NCBI GenBank assembly: GCA_025363575.1
Contig: JANYDM010000101.1
Location: 1 to 27,603, forward strand
Source of the DNA: Betaproteobacteria bacterium
GTDB lineage: Bacteria > Pseudomonadota > Gammaproteobacteria > Burkholderiales > SG8-41
Direction of reading: 5' to 3'
DNA: 27,603 nt
Shown here: in pieces, positions 15,310 through 23,372 of the stretch
How the letters are laid out: every line of letters begins with the position of its first letter
Numbering within the stretch: position 1 is the stretch's first letter
Notes under the pieces: model-generated
What the model was told of the DNA's origin: nothing
What the model saw: the letters and a program-made list of their open reading frames with translations, nothing else
Databases searched by the model: none
Program-made: the position numbers and the translations under genes

Positions 15310-15966
15310 ATGAGAACTTCAGTTCCGCGACGGCTGGCGTCCGCCATTGCCATTGCTACGCTCGCCATGTCGTGCGCGCGCGCCGGGCCCATGGGTTTCA
15401 AGGATTCCTGGATGGCGATGGGCGATTTCAGCCCGAACTGGCGCGAAGCGTGGGTCAACTACGCATTCACGGCGCGCGACGCCGTTGGCGGCGGCGGACT
15501 CTATATGCGCTCCGACGACGGCCGGAAGCGGCGCGAGCTCGAGGAAGTCACTTACACCCGCCTGCTGTCACGCTGGAACGCTAAAGAAGCGCAAGCCAAT
15601 CTCTGGTTCGTCGGCGGCATCGGCGCGATACAGGGCAACGACTTCAGCGGCTCCAAAACCGTGGTCACGCCGGGCATGCAGTTCGACTATGAAACAACGC
15701 GGGTTTATTTCGCCGCCGCGGCCCGGCTGTATCGGGCGTCCGGATTGAATCACGACTACGGCTCGGTCAGGGCGGGGTTCTCGTTTTATGAAGTCGACTA
15801 TGAACAGACCCAGCCCTGGCTGATCGTCGAAGCGCGGCGCATGCGCGACCTGTCCGACAAAATGGAGATCACGCCGATGCTGCGCCTGATCAACAAAGGC
15901 TATTTCGTGGAGGCCGGCGTGAACAACTCGCGCCAGCTTCGTTTCAACTTCATGTACATATTCTAA
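15310..15966 (+). CDS. Putative outer-membrane beta-barrel protein of the metal module
   Basis: A 218-residue protein with a signal peptide (RRLASAIAIATLAMSCARA, about residues 7-25) and a mature part rich in alternating aromatic/polar strands: WVNYAFTARD, GGGLYMRS, ANLWFVGGIG, TRVYFAAAARLY, VRAGFSFYEV, YFVEAGV. It ends in RFNFMYIF, and a C-terminal Phe is typical of outer-membrane barrels recognised by BamA. I do not recognise a named family. GGGGGT precedes the ATG at 15310. It is 14 nt upstream of the HMA gene, so the two are co-transcribed. It may be the outer-membrane element of metal uptake or release; this is inferred from context. Confidence 0.7.
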   Translation: MRTSVPRRLASAIAIATLAMSCARAGPMGFKDSWMAMGDFSPNWREAWVNYAFTARDAVGGGGLYMRSDDGRKRRELEEVTYTRLLSRWNAKEAQANLWFVGGIGAIQGNDFSGSKTVVTPGMQFDYETTRVYFAAAARLYRASGLNHDYGSVRAGFSFYEVDYEQTQPWLIVEARRMRDLSDKMEITPMLRLINKGYFVEAGVNNSRQLRFNFMYIF

Positions 15967-15980
15967 AAAAAGGACACCTT

Positions 15981-16316
15981 GTGAAAAAACTGATTGCACT
16001 CTCCGCACTATTCTTCGCGCTTGCGAGCGGCGCGGCGCAGGCCGCCGTGCAGACCATCAAGGCCGAAGTCAACGGCATGGTGTGCGCTTTCTGCGCGCAG
16101 GGGATCGAGAAGAAAATGCGCTCGCTCTCGCAGACGAAAGACGTCTATGTCGACCTGAAGAACAAGGTCGTCGCGGTGGAGCTGAAAGAAGGCCAGTCGC
16201 TCTCGCATGAAGCAGTTGCCGCGCTGATCAAGGACGCCGGCTACGAAGTTGCGAAAATCGAGACGGTGGCCGAGACAGCGAAGCAAGTCAAAGCCGCCAC
16301 GCGCAACAGGAAATAG
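15981..16316 (+). CDS. MerP-like periplasmic heavy-metal-binding (HMA) protein
   Basis: A 111-residue protein with a clear Sec signal peptide (KKLIALSALFFALASGAAQA) and a single HMA domain at about 23-95. The metal site is C35-x-x-C38 in NGMVCAFCAQGIEKKM, followed by the beta-alpha-beta pattern (VYVDLKNKVVAVEL, IKDAGYEV). HMA domains bind soft metals such as Hg(II), Cu(I) or Zn(II) with the two Cys. MerP is exported and about 91 residues; this one has an extra Lys/Ala-rich tail. The start is a GTG at 15981 with AAGGA 7 nt upstream. The MerT-like gene follows after 2 nt, as merP and merT also adjoin each other. Which metal is bound cannot be seen. Confidence 0.9.
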   Translation: MKKLIALSALFFALASGAAQAAVQTIKAEVNGMVCAFCAQGIEKKMRSLSQTKDVYVDLKNKVVAVELKEGQSLSHEAVAALIKDAGYEVAKIETVAETAKQVKAATRNRK

Positions 16317-16318
16317 CG

Positions 16319-16699
16319 ATGGATGGACTGGCCCAAAGCAGGCTTGCCTCGATGCTGTCGCTGTTCACCAGCGGCAGCACCCTGGTGTGCTGCGCAATCC
16401 CGGCGCTGCTGGTGGCCATAGGCGCCGGGGCAGCGCTGTCCTCCGCGGTGTCCGCCGTGCCGCAACTGGTGTGGATCTCGGAGCACAAGGAAGAAATTTT
16501 TCTGACTGCCACGGCCATGCTCGTGCTGTCAGGCGTCATGCAATGGCAGGCAGCCCATCTGCCCTGCCCCGTCGACCCGGCGCTCGCGGCCGCCTGTACG
16601 CGAACGCGGAAAATCTCCAGCCGGGTTTATCTCATTTCGGTTGCGCTGTATCTGGTCGGCGGCTTTTTTGCTTTCGCCGCGCCGTTGCTTATCGACTAA
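16319..16699 (+). CDS. MerT-like small inner-membrane metal transporter
   Basis: A 126-residue protein with three predicted transmembrane segments: about 15-50 (containing C24-C25 in LVCCAIPALL), 58-77 and 103-124. Two further Cys (C83, C93) lie in the loop between segments two and three. MerT has the same plan: a Cys pair in the first helix that takes Hg(II) from MerP, and a Cys pair in the cytoplasmic loop. Overall sequence is diverged from classical MerT and neither MerA nor MerR is nearby, so mercury need not be the substrate. AGGA precedes the ATG, 2 nt after the HMA stop. It probably moves a thiophilic metal ion across the inner membrane. Confidence 0.72.
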   Translation: MDGLAQSRLASMLSLFTSGSTLVCCAIPALLVAIGAGAALSSAVSAVPQLVWISEHKEEIFLTATAMLVLSGVMQWQAAHLPCPVDPALAAACTRTRKISSRVYLISVALYLVGGFFAFAAPLLID

Positions 16700-16703
16700 C
16701 CGG

Positions 16704-17543
16704 TTATCCGGCCGCGGATTTCAGCGGCCAGCCGAGCCATTCGCACAGAGTGCGGCCCATTATCCATTCCAGGTCATCGGCCGTCAGCCACTTCATCTCT
16801 TCGGTAAACACCGTCACGCACTCGCGGTAAGTCCCTCTTAACCGCGACAGATCGCTGCCCCACATCATGCGCCGGGGGCCGAACGCGTCGTACACGCGCC
16901 GCACGTGCGCATGCAGATTGCCCTAAGGATAGGGCGCGTCGGTGTAGCATGGCAGCGCGCTCACCTTGACCGCGATGTTAGGCCGCCGCGCCGCGACAAG
17001 CAGCTTGTCGAGGTCGCGAAACGCGACGTCGTCCTTCACGCCGCTCGCAAGCGCCATGTGATCGAAGATGAGCTTGAGGCGCGGGTGACGTGCCGCGATG
17101 TCATCGATCACGTGCACATTCTCGTGCGACACGCCGACGTACACCGGCACCCCGGCTTCTTCGGCCACGCCCCACACCCAGTTGGCATCGCCGCTGTCCA
17201 GCGCTTGCGGCGCGCGTTTAAAGTTGAAGCGCAGGCCGAGCATGCCGGGCTGAGTGCGCCATTGAGCAAGCCGCGCGGGCGCTTCTGCGTCCTTGACGCC
17301 GATCTTGCCCATGACGGCAAAGCGGTCGGGATGCGCTTGCGCGGCCGCGAGCCCGAGATCATTGCGCGTGCCGTCGAGGCTGGGCGGTACGATGACAACG
17401 CGATCGACGCCCGCGGCGTTCATCTCGCGCAGCAGGTCTTCGCTGCCCAGCGGCGCGGGGCGATGCGGACGAGTGCCGGCTGCCCAGGGCCGCTCTGGCG
17501 AGTTCGCAGCCCAGATATGCACTTGCGAGTCGGCGATCAGCAT
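16704..17543 (-). pseudogene. Amidohydrolase (amidohydrolase-2 / TIM-barrel) interrupted by an in-frame TAG
   Basis: The reading frame encodes about 279 residues, the normal length for this family of metal-dependent lactonases and decarboxylases. It has the metal motif DSQVHIW near the start, RFNFKRAP, VYVGVSHENVH, LIFDHMA, and near the end RRMMWGSDLSRL with the conserved Asp231. Codon 207 is TAG (16923-16925). Homology continues in the same frame directly after it (GNLHAHVRRVYDAFGPRR), so a single base change such as TAC to TAG explains it. The truncated 206-residue product would lack the Asp231 site. The gene begins 7 nt after Bug7 and is in the same transcript; the MerT-like gene converges on its end with 4 nt between them. 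Confidence 0.85.
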
Positions 17544-17550
17544 TGCAGCT

Positions 17551-18519
17551 TTAGTTATCGTTCAAACCAATTTCGCGGTTCACGCGCGACCACTTGTCCA
17601 CTTCGGTCTTGATGAATGCGCCGAACGCGTCGGGCGCGAGGGTCCAGACCTCGAATCCCTGCGCCTGCACAGCGGCCGTGACGTACGGCATGTTCAATAT
17701 GCGCACGATCTCCTGGTTCAGGTGCCCGACGATGGACTGCGGCGTTTTGGCGGGTGCGACGAAACCGTACCAGGAGTGCGATTCATAGCCGGGCACGCCG
17801 GCTTCCGCGATGGTGGGCAGATCCGGAAACAATCGCGAACGATGGCCGGTCGTCACTGCAAGTGCCCGCAGCCGGCCGTCCCGGATGAAAGCGGTCGAGC
17901 TCGGCGGAGACGCGAAACCGATCTGCGTCTGGCCGGCGACGAGATCGATCATCGCCGGGCCGCCGCCTTTGTACGGCACATGCAGGAGCTGGGTCTTCGT
18001 CAGGCTGCGGAAGAGCGCGCCCGCGAGGTGCCCTGCTCCGCCGGTCCCCGATGTGCCGTATGCAAGCGCGTTGGGCTGTTTCTTCGCGATCGCGATGAGC
18101 TCCCTCACGGAGCGAGCCGGCACGGAAGGATGCAGGACCAGCACGCTGCTGCTCAATATGGCCGGAGTAATCGGCGCGAGATCGCGCACCGGATCATACT
18201 CGAGCTTCTTGTAGAAAATGACGTTCGTGCCGAGATTGCCCACGGCGCCGAGCATGATGGTGTAGCCATCCGGCGGCGCTTTCGCGGTGAACTCGGCCGC
18301 GAGCGAGCCGTTGGCACCCGTCCGGTTTTCGACGATGACCGTTTGGCCGAACGCTTCCGCCAGTTTCGGCCCGACGATCCGGCACAGCGTATCGATGCCG
18401 CCCCCCGGCGCCTGCGAAGCGATCATGCGGATGGCTTTGGATGGATACGCCGCCTGCTGGGCGAAGGCGGGCGGCGCCAACAGCGTTGCCATGGCCGTCG
18501 CGAAAAAACGATGCAACAT
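17551..18519 (-). CDS. Bug/TctC-family periplasmic substrate-binding protein (Bug7)
   Basis: A 322-residue Bug protein. The start is the ATG at 18519, with AGGAAAG upstream and a signal peptide right behind it (LHRFFATAMATLLAPPAFAQ). The frame stays open 5' to 18972, but that part is a shadow of the aldolase gene. Motifs are YPSKAIRMIASQAPGGGIDT, VENRTGANGSLA, DGYTIMLG, HVPYKGGGPAMID, DLPTIAEAGVPG. The ligand loop ASQAPGGGIDT departs from PFPPGG. A TATTAT -10-like box lies at 18549-18554 on this strand with no clear -35. It is followed after 7 nt by the broken amidohydrolase, so the ligand may have been a lactone or cyclic acid. Confidence 0.93.
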   Translation of the reverse strand: MLHRFFATAMATLLAPPAFAQQAAYPSKAIRMIASQAPGGGIDTLCRIVGPKLAEAFGQTVIVENRTGANGSLAAEFTAKAPPDGYTIMLGAVGNLGTNVIFYKKLEYDPVRDLAPITPAILSSSVLVLHPSVPARSVRELIAIAKKQPNALAYGTSGTGGAGHLAGALFRSLTKTQLLHVPYKGGGPAMIDLVAGQTQIGFASPPSSTAFIRDGRLRALAVTTGHRSRLFPDLPTIAEAGVPGYESHSWYGFVAPAKTPQSIVGHLNQEIVRILNMPYVTAAVQAQGFEVWTLAPDAFGAFIKTEVDKWSRVNREIGLNDN

Positions 18520-18622
18520 TCCAATCTTTCCTGATTTCTGTTTCTGCAATAATACAGCATGGCATTTTGACGATTCGACGGAAAGTTCGATCAGAAGGCA
18601 ACACGAAAAAAGGAACCCGGCC

Positions 18623-19426
18623 ATGCGTACCAACAAGACAAAAGCAAAGATCGCCGCCGGCGAATGCGTCATCGGCGTGAGCGTAGCCTTCCCCTCGCCC
18701 GACCTGGTCGAGCTTTGCGCGGCCGTCGGCTTCGACTTCGTCACGTTCGACACCGAGCACGAGCCGATGAACAGCGAGCAGATCGTGCACTGCATACGCG
18801 CGGCGGAGTCGTTCGACATCACGCCTATCGTGCGCCTGCCGCGCAACCCCGACCTGGTGCTGCGCTTTCTGAACGCGGGCGCCCAGGGCATACACGTGCC
18901 GCGCTGCACGACCGCGGCGGACATGCAGGAAGTGGTGCAGTGGACGCGTTTCCATCCGCTCGGCGAGCGCACGTTCTACAACCGCGGCCGCTCCGGAAAT
19001 TACACCGTCGGCCTGCCCGACACGGCTGCCTGGGCGCAGGCGGCCAACCGCGAGCTGCTCGTTATCTGCATGATCGAGGAAATAAAGGCGCTGACCAATC
19101 TCGACGAGATGCTCACTGTCCCCGGCGTCGACGTCATTCATATCGGCCACATGGACCTGTGGCAATCGATGGGCATGCCGGCCGACATGAAAGGCGTATT
19201 CGAGACGATAGCCGGGATCGCCAAACGCGGCGTGGCCGCGGGCAAATACATGAGCCACACCATACGGCTCACCGACGACGCGGTCGACCGCATGGGTGAC
19301 TACATGCGCATAGGCTCAAAGCTGTTTACGATTTCGCCGATGGATTTTCTGCGCCAGGGCGGCGTCAAGCTGACCCATGCGATGCGCGACATGGAGAAGA
19401 AGGTCGTCGCGGAACGTACTAAGTAG
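18623..19426 (+). CDS. HpcH/HpaI-family class II aldolase
   Basis: A 267-residue member of the HpcH/HpaI aldolase family, which cleaves or forms 4-hydroxy-2-oxo acids to pyruvate plus an aldehyde using a divalent metal. The expected residues are visible: H46 in DTEHEP, R71 in VRLP, metal ligands E152 (ICMIEE) and D178 (HIGHMDLWQSMG). All are close to HpaI positions 45, 70, 149 and 175. The start is the ATG at 18623 with AAGGA 8 nt upstream; the frame is open earlier only as a shadow of Bug7. Bug8 follows 16 nt after its stop, so the pair is an operon, divergent from Bug7. The aldehyde specificity is unknown. Confidence 0.9.
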   Translation: MRTNKTKAKIAAGECVIGVSVAFPSPDLVELCAAVGFDFVTFDTEHEPMNSEQIVHCIRAAESFDITPIVRLPRNPDLVLRFLNAGAQGIHVPRCTTAADMQEVVQWTRFHPLGERTFYNRGRSGNYTVGLPDTAAWAQAANRELLVICMIEEIKALTNLDEMLTVPGVDVIHIGHMDLWQSMGMPADMKGVFETIAGIAKRGVAAGKYMSHTIRLTDDAVDRMGDYMRIGSKLFTISPMDFLRQGGVKLTHAMRDMEKKVVAERTK

Positions 19427-19442
19427 TCCTGCGGTGCAACGC

Positions 19443-20411
19443 ATGACTCTATTGAGAGCATTCGGCTTTGCGAGCATGGCCTTCCTGTCCGGCGTCACCG
19501 CTGCTGCTGTCGATGACTTTTCGGCCAAACCTGTGCGGCTGATCGTGAATACCGCCCCCGGCGGCAGCACCGACATCGTCGCACGCATCATAGGGGCCCA
19601 ACTAAGCGAGCGGCTGAAGACACAGGTTGTCGTCGACAACCGCGGCGGCGCGGGCGGGGCGATCGGCATGGAAGCGGAAGCCAGGGCGGCGCCGGATGGC
19701 CGCACGCTTCTCCTGGCCAACTCGTCGCTGACGACGCTGCCCGCGTTGAGAAGGCTGCCTTACGATCCGGTCAAGTCGTTCGCCCCGATCGCAAAACTGG
19801 CGAGCGTCTATCTGGCGCTCGTCCTTCACCCGTCGATCGAGGCGAAATCCGTGCAGGAATTCATCGCACTGGCGAAACGCAAACCGGGCGCCATCGTCTT
19901 TTCCGGTTCCGGGCCAGGGGCGCATACGACGATGGCGACGGAGCTTTTCAAGAACATGGCCGCAATCGACGTATTGATCGTGGAATACAAGAGCGGCGGG
20001 CCGGCCATCATCGACCTGCTTGGCGGGCAGACGCACGCGATGCTCGCGACCATTCCTTCTGTTTTGCAGCACATCAAGGCCGGAAAACTCAGGGTGCTCG
20101 CAACGAGCGGCACGGAGCGCAGCAATTTTCTGCCGGATGCGCCGACGATAGCCAGCGCGGGCGTGCCCGGCTACTCGACGGTGCAATGGCATGGCATGCT
20201 GGCGCCTGCCGGCACGCCTCAGCGCATCACCGATTTTCTGCACGCCGGGCTGAAGGAAATACTTGCGTCGGAGGAAGGAAAACGGAAATTGGTAAGCGCC
20301 GGCGCCGAAATCGACTATTTGCCGCCCAAAGAGTTTGGGACCTTCATACGCAAGGATCTGGAACAGTGGTCGCACCTGGTGCAAAGAGCGGAGATTAAAT
20401 CGCGCGAGTAG
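19443..20411 (+). CDS. Bug/TctC-family periplasmic substrate-binding protein (Bug8), divergent
   Basis: A 322-residue Bug protein with a signal peptide (TLLRAFGFASMAFLSGVTAAA). It has KPVRLIVNTAPGGSTDIVAR, VDNRGGAGGAIG, DGRTLLL (Arg where Tyr is usual), LPYDPVKSF and VPGYSTVQWHG. The near-universal HVPYKG motif is changed to IVEYKSGGPAIID, the biggest departure among the eight, implying a different ligand environment. There is no recognisable Shine-Dalgarno sequence before the ATG at 19443; a GTG at 19434 is an alternative. It starts 16 nt after the aldolase stop, so its ligand may be a pyruvate-derived or hydroxy-oxo acid. It converges with the altronate-dehydratase-family gene. Confidence 0.92.
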   Translation: MTLLRAFGFASMAFLSGVTAAAVDDFSAKPVRLIVNTAPGGSTDIVARIIGAQLSERLKTQVVVDNRGGAGGAIGMEAEARAAPDGRTLLLANSSLTTLPALRRLPYDPVKSFAPIAKLASVYLALVLHPSIEAKSVQEFIALAKRKPGAIVFSGSGPGAHTTMATELFKNMAAIDVLIVEYKSGGPAIIDLLGGQTHAMLATIPSVLQHIKAGKLRVLATSGTERSNFLPDAPTIASAGVPGYSTVQWHGMLAPAGTPQRITDFLHAGLKEILASEEGKRKLVSAGAEIDYLPPKEFGTFIRKDLEQWSHLVQRAEIKSRE

Positions 20412-20421
20412 CAACGACGCA

Positions 20422-21945
20422 TTACATCGTCGCGCCGACGACCCACGGTGCGAATTCGTCGTCGCCGTATCCCCATTGCTCGCTTTTGGTTTTCTGCCCC
20501 GACGCGGTCTTCAATATCAATTCAAAGAATTTTCGCCCTGACCCGGCGACGGTTTCCGTGCCGTCGACGATGGTGCCGCAATTAAAATCCATGTCCTCTT
20601 CCTGGTGCGCGTAGAGCGCGGAGTTGGTGGCGAGCTTCAGCGAAGGCGCGGGCTTGCACCCGTACGCGGAGCCGCGTCCGGTGGTGAAGCACACCAGGTT
20701 GGCGCCACCCGCCACCTGGCCGGTCGCCGATACCGGATCGAACCCCGGCGTGTCCATATAGACAAAGCCGCGCGCAGTCACTGACTGCGCATATTCATAG
20801 ACCTCTACCAGATTGGTAGTGCCGCCTTTGGCCACGGCGCCAAGCGATTTTTCCAGGATGGTCGTGAGCCCGCCCGCCTTGTTGCCGGGCGAGGGGTTGT
20901 TGTTCATCTCGTTGCCGTTGCGCGCGGTGTAATCCTCCCACCACCTGATGCGGCTCAGCAGTTTCTCGCCCACCTCGCGTGATACCGCGCGGCGCGTCAA
21001 CATGTGCTCCGCGCCGTAGATTTCCGGAGTCTCCGACAGGATCGCGGTGCCGCCATGTCGCACCAGCAGATCGACCGCCGCGCCCAGCGCCGGATTGGCG
21101 GAGATGCCCGAATATCCATCCGAGCCGCCGCACTGCAGCGCGAGCGTGAGGTGACTGGCTGCCACGCTTTCGCGCTTGACCTTGTTCGCTTCCGGCAAAA
21201 TCGCCTCGATGCGGGCGATGCCTTCGCGCACCGCTTTCATGGTGCCGCCTTTTTCCTGGATCGTGTAGGCAGCGAGCGTGTCGCTGCGCTCGAGCTGGTG
21301 CGCCGCGAGCAGGTGGCTCAACTGATTCGATTCGCAGCCCAGGCCGACCAATTGCGTGGCGAAAAAATTGGGATGGCGCGCATAGCCCGCGATGGTCCGG
21401 CGCAGGATGTCCATGCCCTCGCCCTCGCTCGCCATGCCGCAACCGGTTTTATGCGTGAGCGCTACCACGCCATCCACGTTGGGATAAGCGTCGAGGCGGT
21501 TTCGGAAGTGGTCGGCGACCATTCGCGCCACCGTGGCCGAGCAGTTCACACTGGTCAGGATGCCGATGTAGTTGCGGGTGGCCACGCGTCCATCGGCGCG
21601 CACGATGCCGTCGAACGCCGCTTGCGGCTCGATGAACTGCGTCGGGCTGGCATCGACGCAAAACGCATAGTCGCGCTCGAAATCGCCCATCGCCAGGTTG
21701 TGCAGGTGAACATGCTCGCCCGCCTTGATGTCGCGCGTGGCAAATCCGATGATCTGGTTGTAGCGGCGCACGGGTGCGCCCTGCCTGATTTCGCGCACGG
21801 CTATCTTGTGGCCGGCCGGCACTGTCGCCGCAACACGCACGTTCGCTTCCTTCGGCAGCGTGGTCCCGCCGGGAATATTGACACGCGCAATCACCACGTC
21901 GTCGGCGGGATTGAGGCGTATCGTGATGTCGGCGGCTTGAAGCAT
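20422..21945 (-). CDS. uxaA: UxaA/GarD-family sugar-acid dehydratase (altronate dehydratase family)
   Basis: A 507-residue protein with both parts of UxaA: an N-terminal SAF-type domain (about 1-90, containing PGGTTLPKEANVRVAATVPAGH) and the C-terminal catalytic domain with GCGMASEGEG, GLGCESNQ, LQCGGSDGYSGI, TTGRGSAYGCKPAPSLKLA and MDFNCGTIVDG. UxaA is an iron-dependent enzyme that dehydrates D-altronate to 2-keto-3-deoxy-D-gluconate. Relatives act on galactarate and other aldonates, so the substrate is not certain. AGGA precedes the ATG at 21945, 23 nt after DctM. It is the last gene of the TRAP sugar-acid operon, which already contains an unrelated IlvD-type dehydratase. Confidence 0.88.
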   Translation of the reverse strand: MLQAADITIRLNPADDVVIARVNIPGGTTLPKEANVRVAATVPAGHKIAVREIRQGAPVRRYNQIIGFATRDIKAGEHVHLHNLAMGDFERDYAFCVDASPTQFIEPQAAFDGIVRADGRVATRNYIGILTSVNCSATVARMVADHFRNRLDAYPNVDGVVALTHKTGCGMASEGEGMDILRRTIAGYARHPNFFATQLVGLGCESNQLSHLLAAHQLERSDTLAAYTIQEKGGTMKAVREGIARIEAILPEANKVKRESVAASHLTLALQCGGSDGYSGISANPALGAAVDLLVRHGGTAILSETPEIYGAEHMLTRRAVSREVGEKLLSRIRWWEDYTARNGNEMNNNPSPGNKAGGLTTILEKSLGAVAKGGTTNLVEVYEYAQSVTARGFVYMDTPGFDPVSATGQVAGGANLVCFTTGRGSAYGCKPAPSLKLATNSALYAHQEEDMDFNCGTIVDGTETVAGSGRKFFELILKTASGQKTKSEQWGYGDDEFAPWVVGATM

Positions 21946-21968
21946 GGAAAATTATCCTACGACGGTCT

Positions 21969-23372
21969 CTAGAAGAACAGCCTCGGCAGCCACAAAGTGA
22001 TCTCCGGTACGTAGGTCACCGCAATCAGGCTGAGCAACAGGGGCGCCAGCCACGGCAAAATAGCTATGGTGGTGCGCTCCACGGACAGGTTCGCCACCCG
22101 CGCCAGCACGAACAGCACCATGCCGAGCGGCGGATGCAAGAGTCCTATCATCAGGTTCAGCACCATGATCAGCCCGAAGTGCACGGGATCGATACCGAGC
22201 TTCAGCACGATCGGCATCAGGATCGGCACCAGGATAAGGATGGCCGCGGTCGTTTCCAGAAAACAGCCGACGAACAGCATCAGGATGTTGGCGAGCAGCA
22301 GAAACCCTGCCGGCTTGTCAGTAATCGCGAGCACGCCGCTGGCGATGGCTTCCGCAACGTGCGTCACCGTCAGCAGCCAGCCGAAGATCGATGCGGCGGC
22401 GACGATCAACAGCACCGTGCAGGTCGTTTCGATGGTGTCCATCGACGCTTTGATCAGCATTTTCCAGGACAGCGTGCGATAACGTACCAGCCCGAGGAAC
22501 AACGCCCACACCACCGCCGCGACCGCGGCCTCCGTGGGCGTGAACCAGCCCATCGTCATGCCGCCGATCAGGATCACCGGCGCCATCAGTGCCATCACCG
22601 CTGCGAAATCGAGCAGCCAGTCGAGCGCGAGCAGCACCACGAAGGCAATGCCTACGGCCCAGTTCACCGATATGGCGTCGTGCAGAGTCATCAGCCATAT
22701 CGCCAAGGGGAACGCGAGCACGACGATGATTTCCAATGCGCTCCTGGACAGGCGGGCCCAGGAGAACACGCTGTCGGCGCCGTAGCCGCGCTTGTGCGCG
22801 TAGTACGCCACTGTGAGCATCATGAAAACCGACATCACGAGGCCGGGTATTACCCCGCCCAGGAACAACTGGCCGATGGAGACGTTGGCCATCATGCCGT
22901 AGATCACGAACGGCAGTGACGGCGGGATGATAGGCCCCAGCGTCGCCGACGCAGCGGTGACCCCCACGGAAAACTCGATCGGGTAGCCATGGTCGTTCAT
23001 GGCCTTGATCTCGATCGTTCCCAGTCCGGCAGCGTCGGCGATGGCGGTGCCCGACATGCCGGAGAAGATCATCGAACCCACGATGTTGACGTGCCCCAGC
23101 CCGCCCTTCATCCAGCCCACCAGCGCCAGCGCGAAATTGTAAATGCGATTGGTGATGCCGGCGGTATTCATCAGGTTGCCGGCGAGGATGAAAAACGGCA
23201 CGGCCAGCAATGGAAAGGAGTCCACGCCATTCACCATGCGATGGATGACGACGTAGTCCGGAATGGTGCCGGTGGCCATCACATAGATCAGGCAGGCGAT
23301 CGCCATGGCGAGAGCCACCGGCAAGCCGGTCGTCATCAGCGCGAGGAATGAGCCGAGCAGCGTGCCGGTCAT
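21969..23372 (-). CDS. dctM: TRAP transporter large membrane subunit
   Basis: A 467-residue DctM/SiaM-type protein with about a dozen hydrophobic helices. Hallmarks are SFPLLAVPFFILAGNLM, GSMIFSGMSGTAIADAAGLG, AASATLGPIIPPSLPFVIYG, WFTPTEAAVAAVVWA, and near the end LNLMIGLLHPPLGMVLFV. It forms the Na+-coupled channel of the TRAP carrier. The ATG at 23372 overlaps the DctQ stop by 4 nt (ATGA), so translation is coupled. The frame is open further 5' only as a shadow of DctQ. It works with the DctQ and DctP genes of the same operon; the sugar-acid dehydratases on both sides imply an aldonate or uronate substrate. Confidence 0.95.
   Translation of the reverse strand: MTGTLLGSFLALMTTGLPVALAMAIACLIYVMATGTIPDYVVIHRMVNGVDSFPLLAVPFFILAGNLMNTAGITNRIYNFALALVGWMKGGLGHVNIVGSMIFSGMSGTAIADAAGLGTIEIKAMNDHGYPIEFSVGVTAASATLGPIIPPSLPFVIYGMMANVSIGQLFLGGVIPGLVMSVFMMLTVAYYAHKRGYGADSVFSWARLSRSALEIIVVLAFPLAIWLMTLHDAISVNWAVGIAFVVLLALDWLLDFAAVMALMAPVILIGGMTMGWFTPTEAAVAAVVWALFLGLVRYRTLSWKMLIKASMDTIETTCTVLLIVAAASIFGWLLTVTHVAEAIASGVLAITDKPAGFLLLANILMLFVGCFLETTAAILILVPILMPIVLKLGIDPVHFGLIMVLNLMIGLLHPPLGMVLFVLARVANLSVERTTIAILPWLAPLLLSLIAVTYVPEITLWLPRLFF

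Noticed and set aside
14820..16699. A classical mercury-resistance (mer) operon
   Set aside because: No mercuric reductase, MerR or MerD is present, the MerT-like sequence is diverged, and two genes are not part of known mer operons.
16704..17543. Frameshift as the cause of the broken amidohydrolase
   Set aside because: Both halves are in the same frame; only a TAG separates them, so it is a nonsense change. Pyrrolysine insertion was also dismissed because no supporting genes are visible.
18520..18972. A 150-residue N-terminal extension of Bug7
   Set aside because: It is antisense to the aldolase gene, and a ribosome-binding site plus signal peptide mark 18519 as the start.
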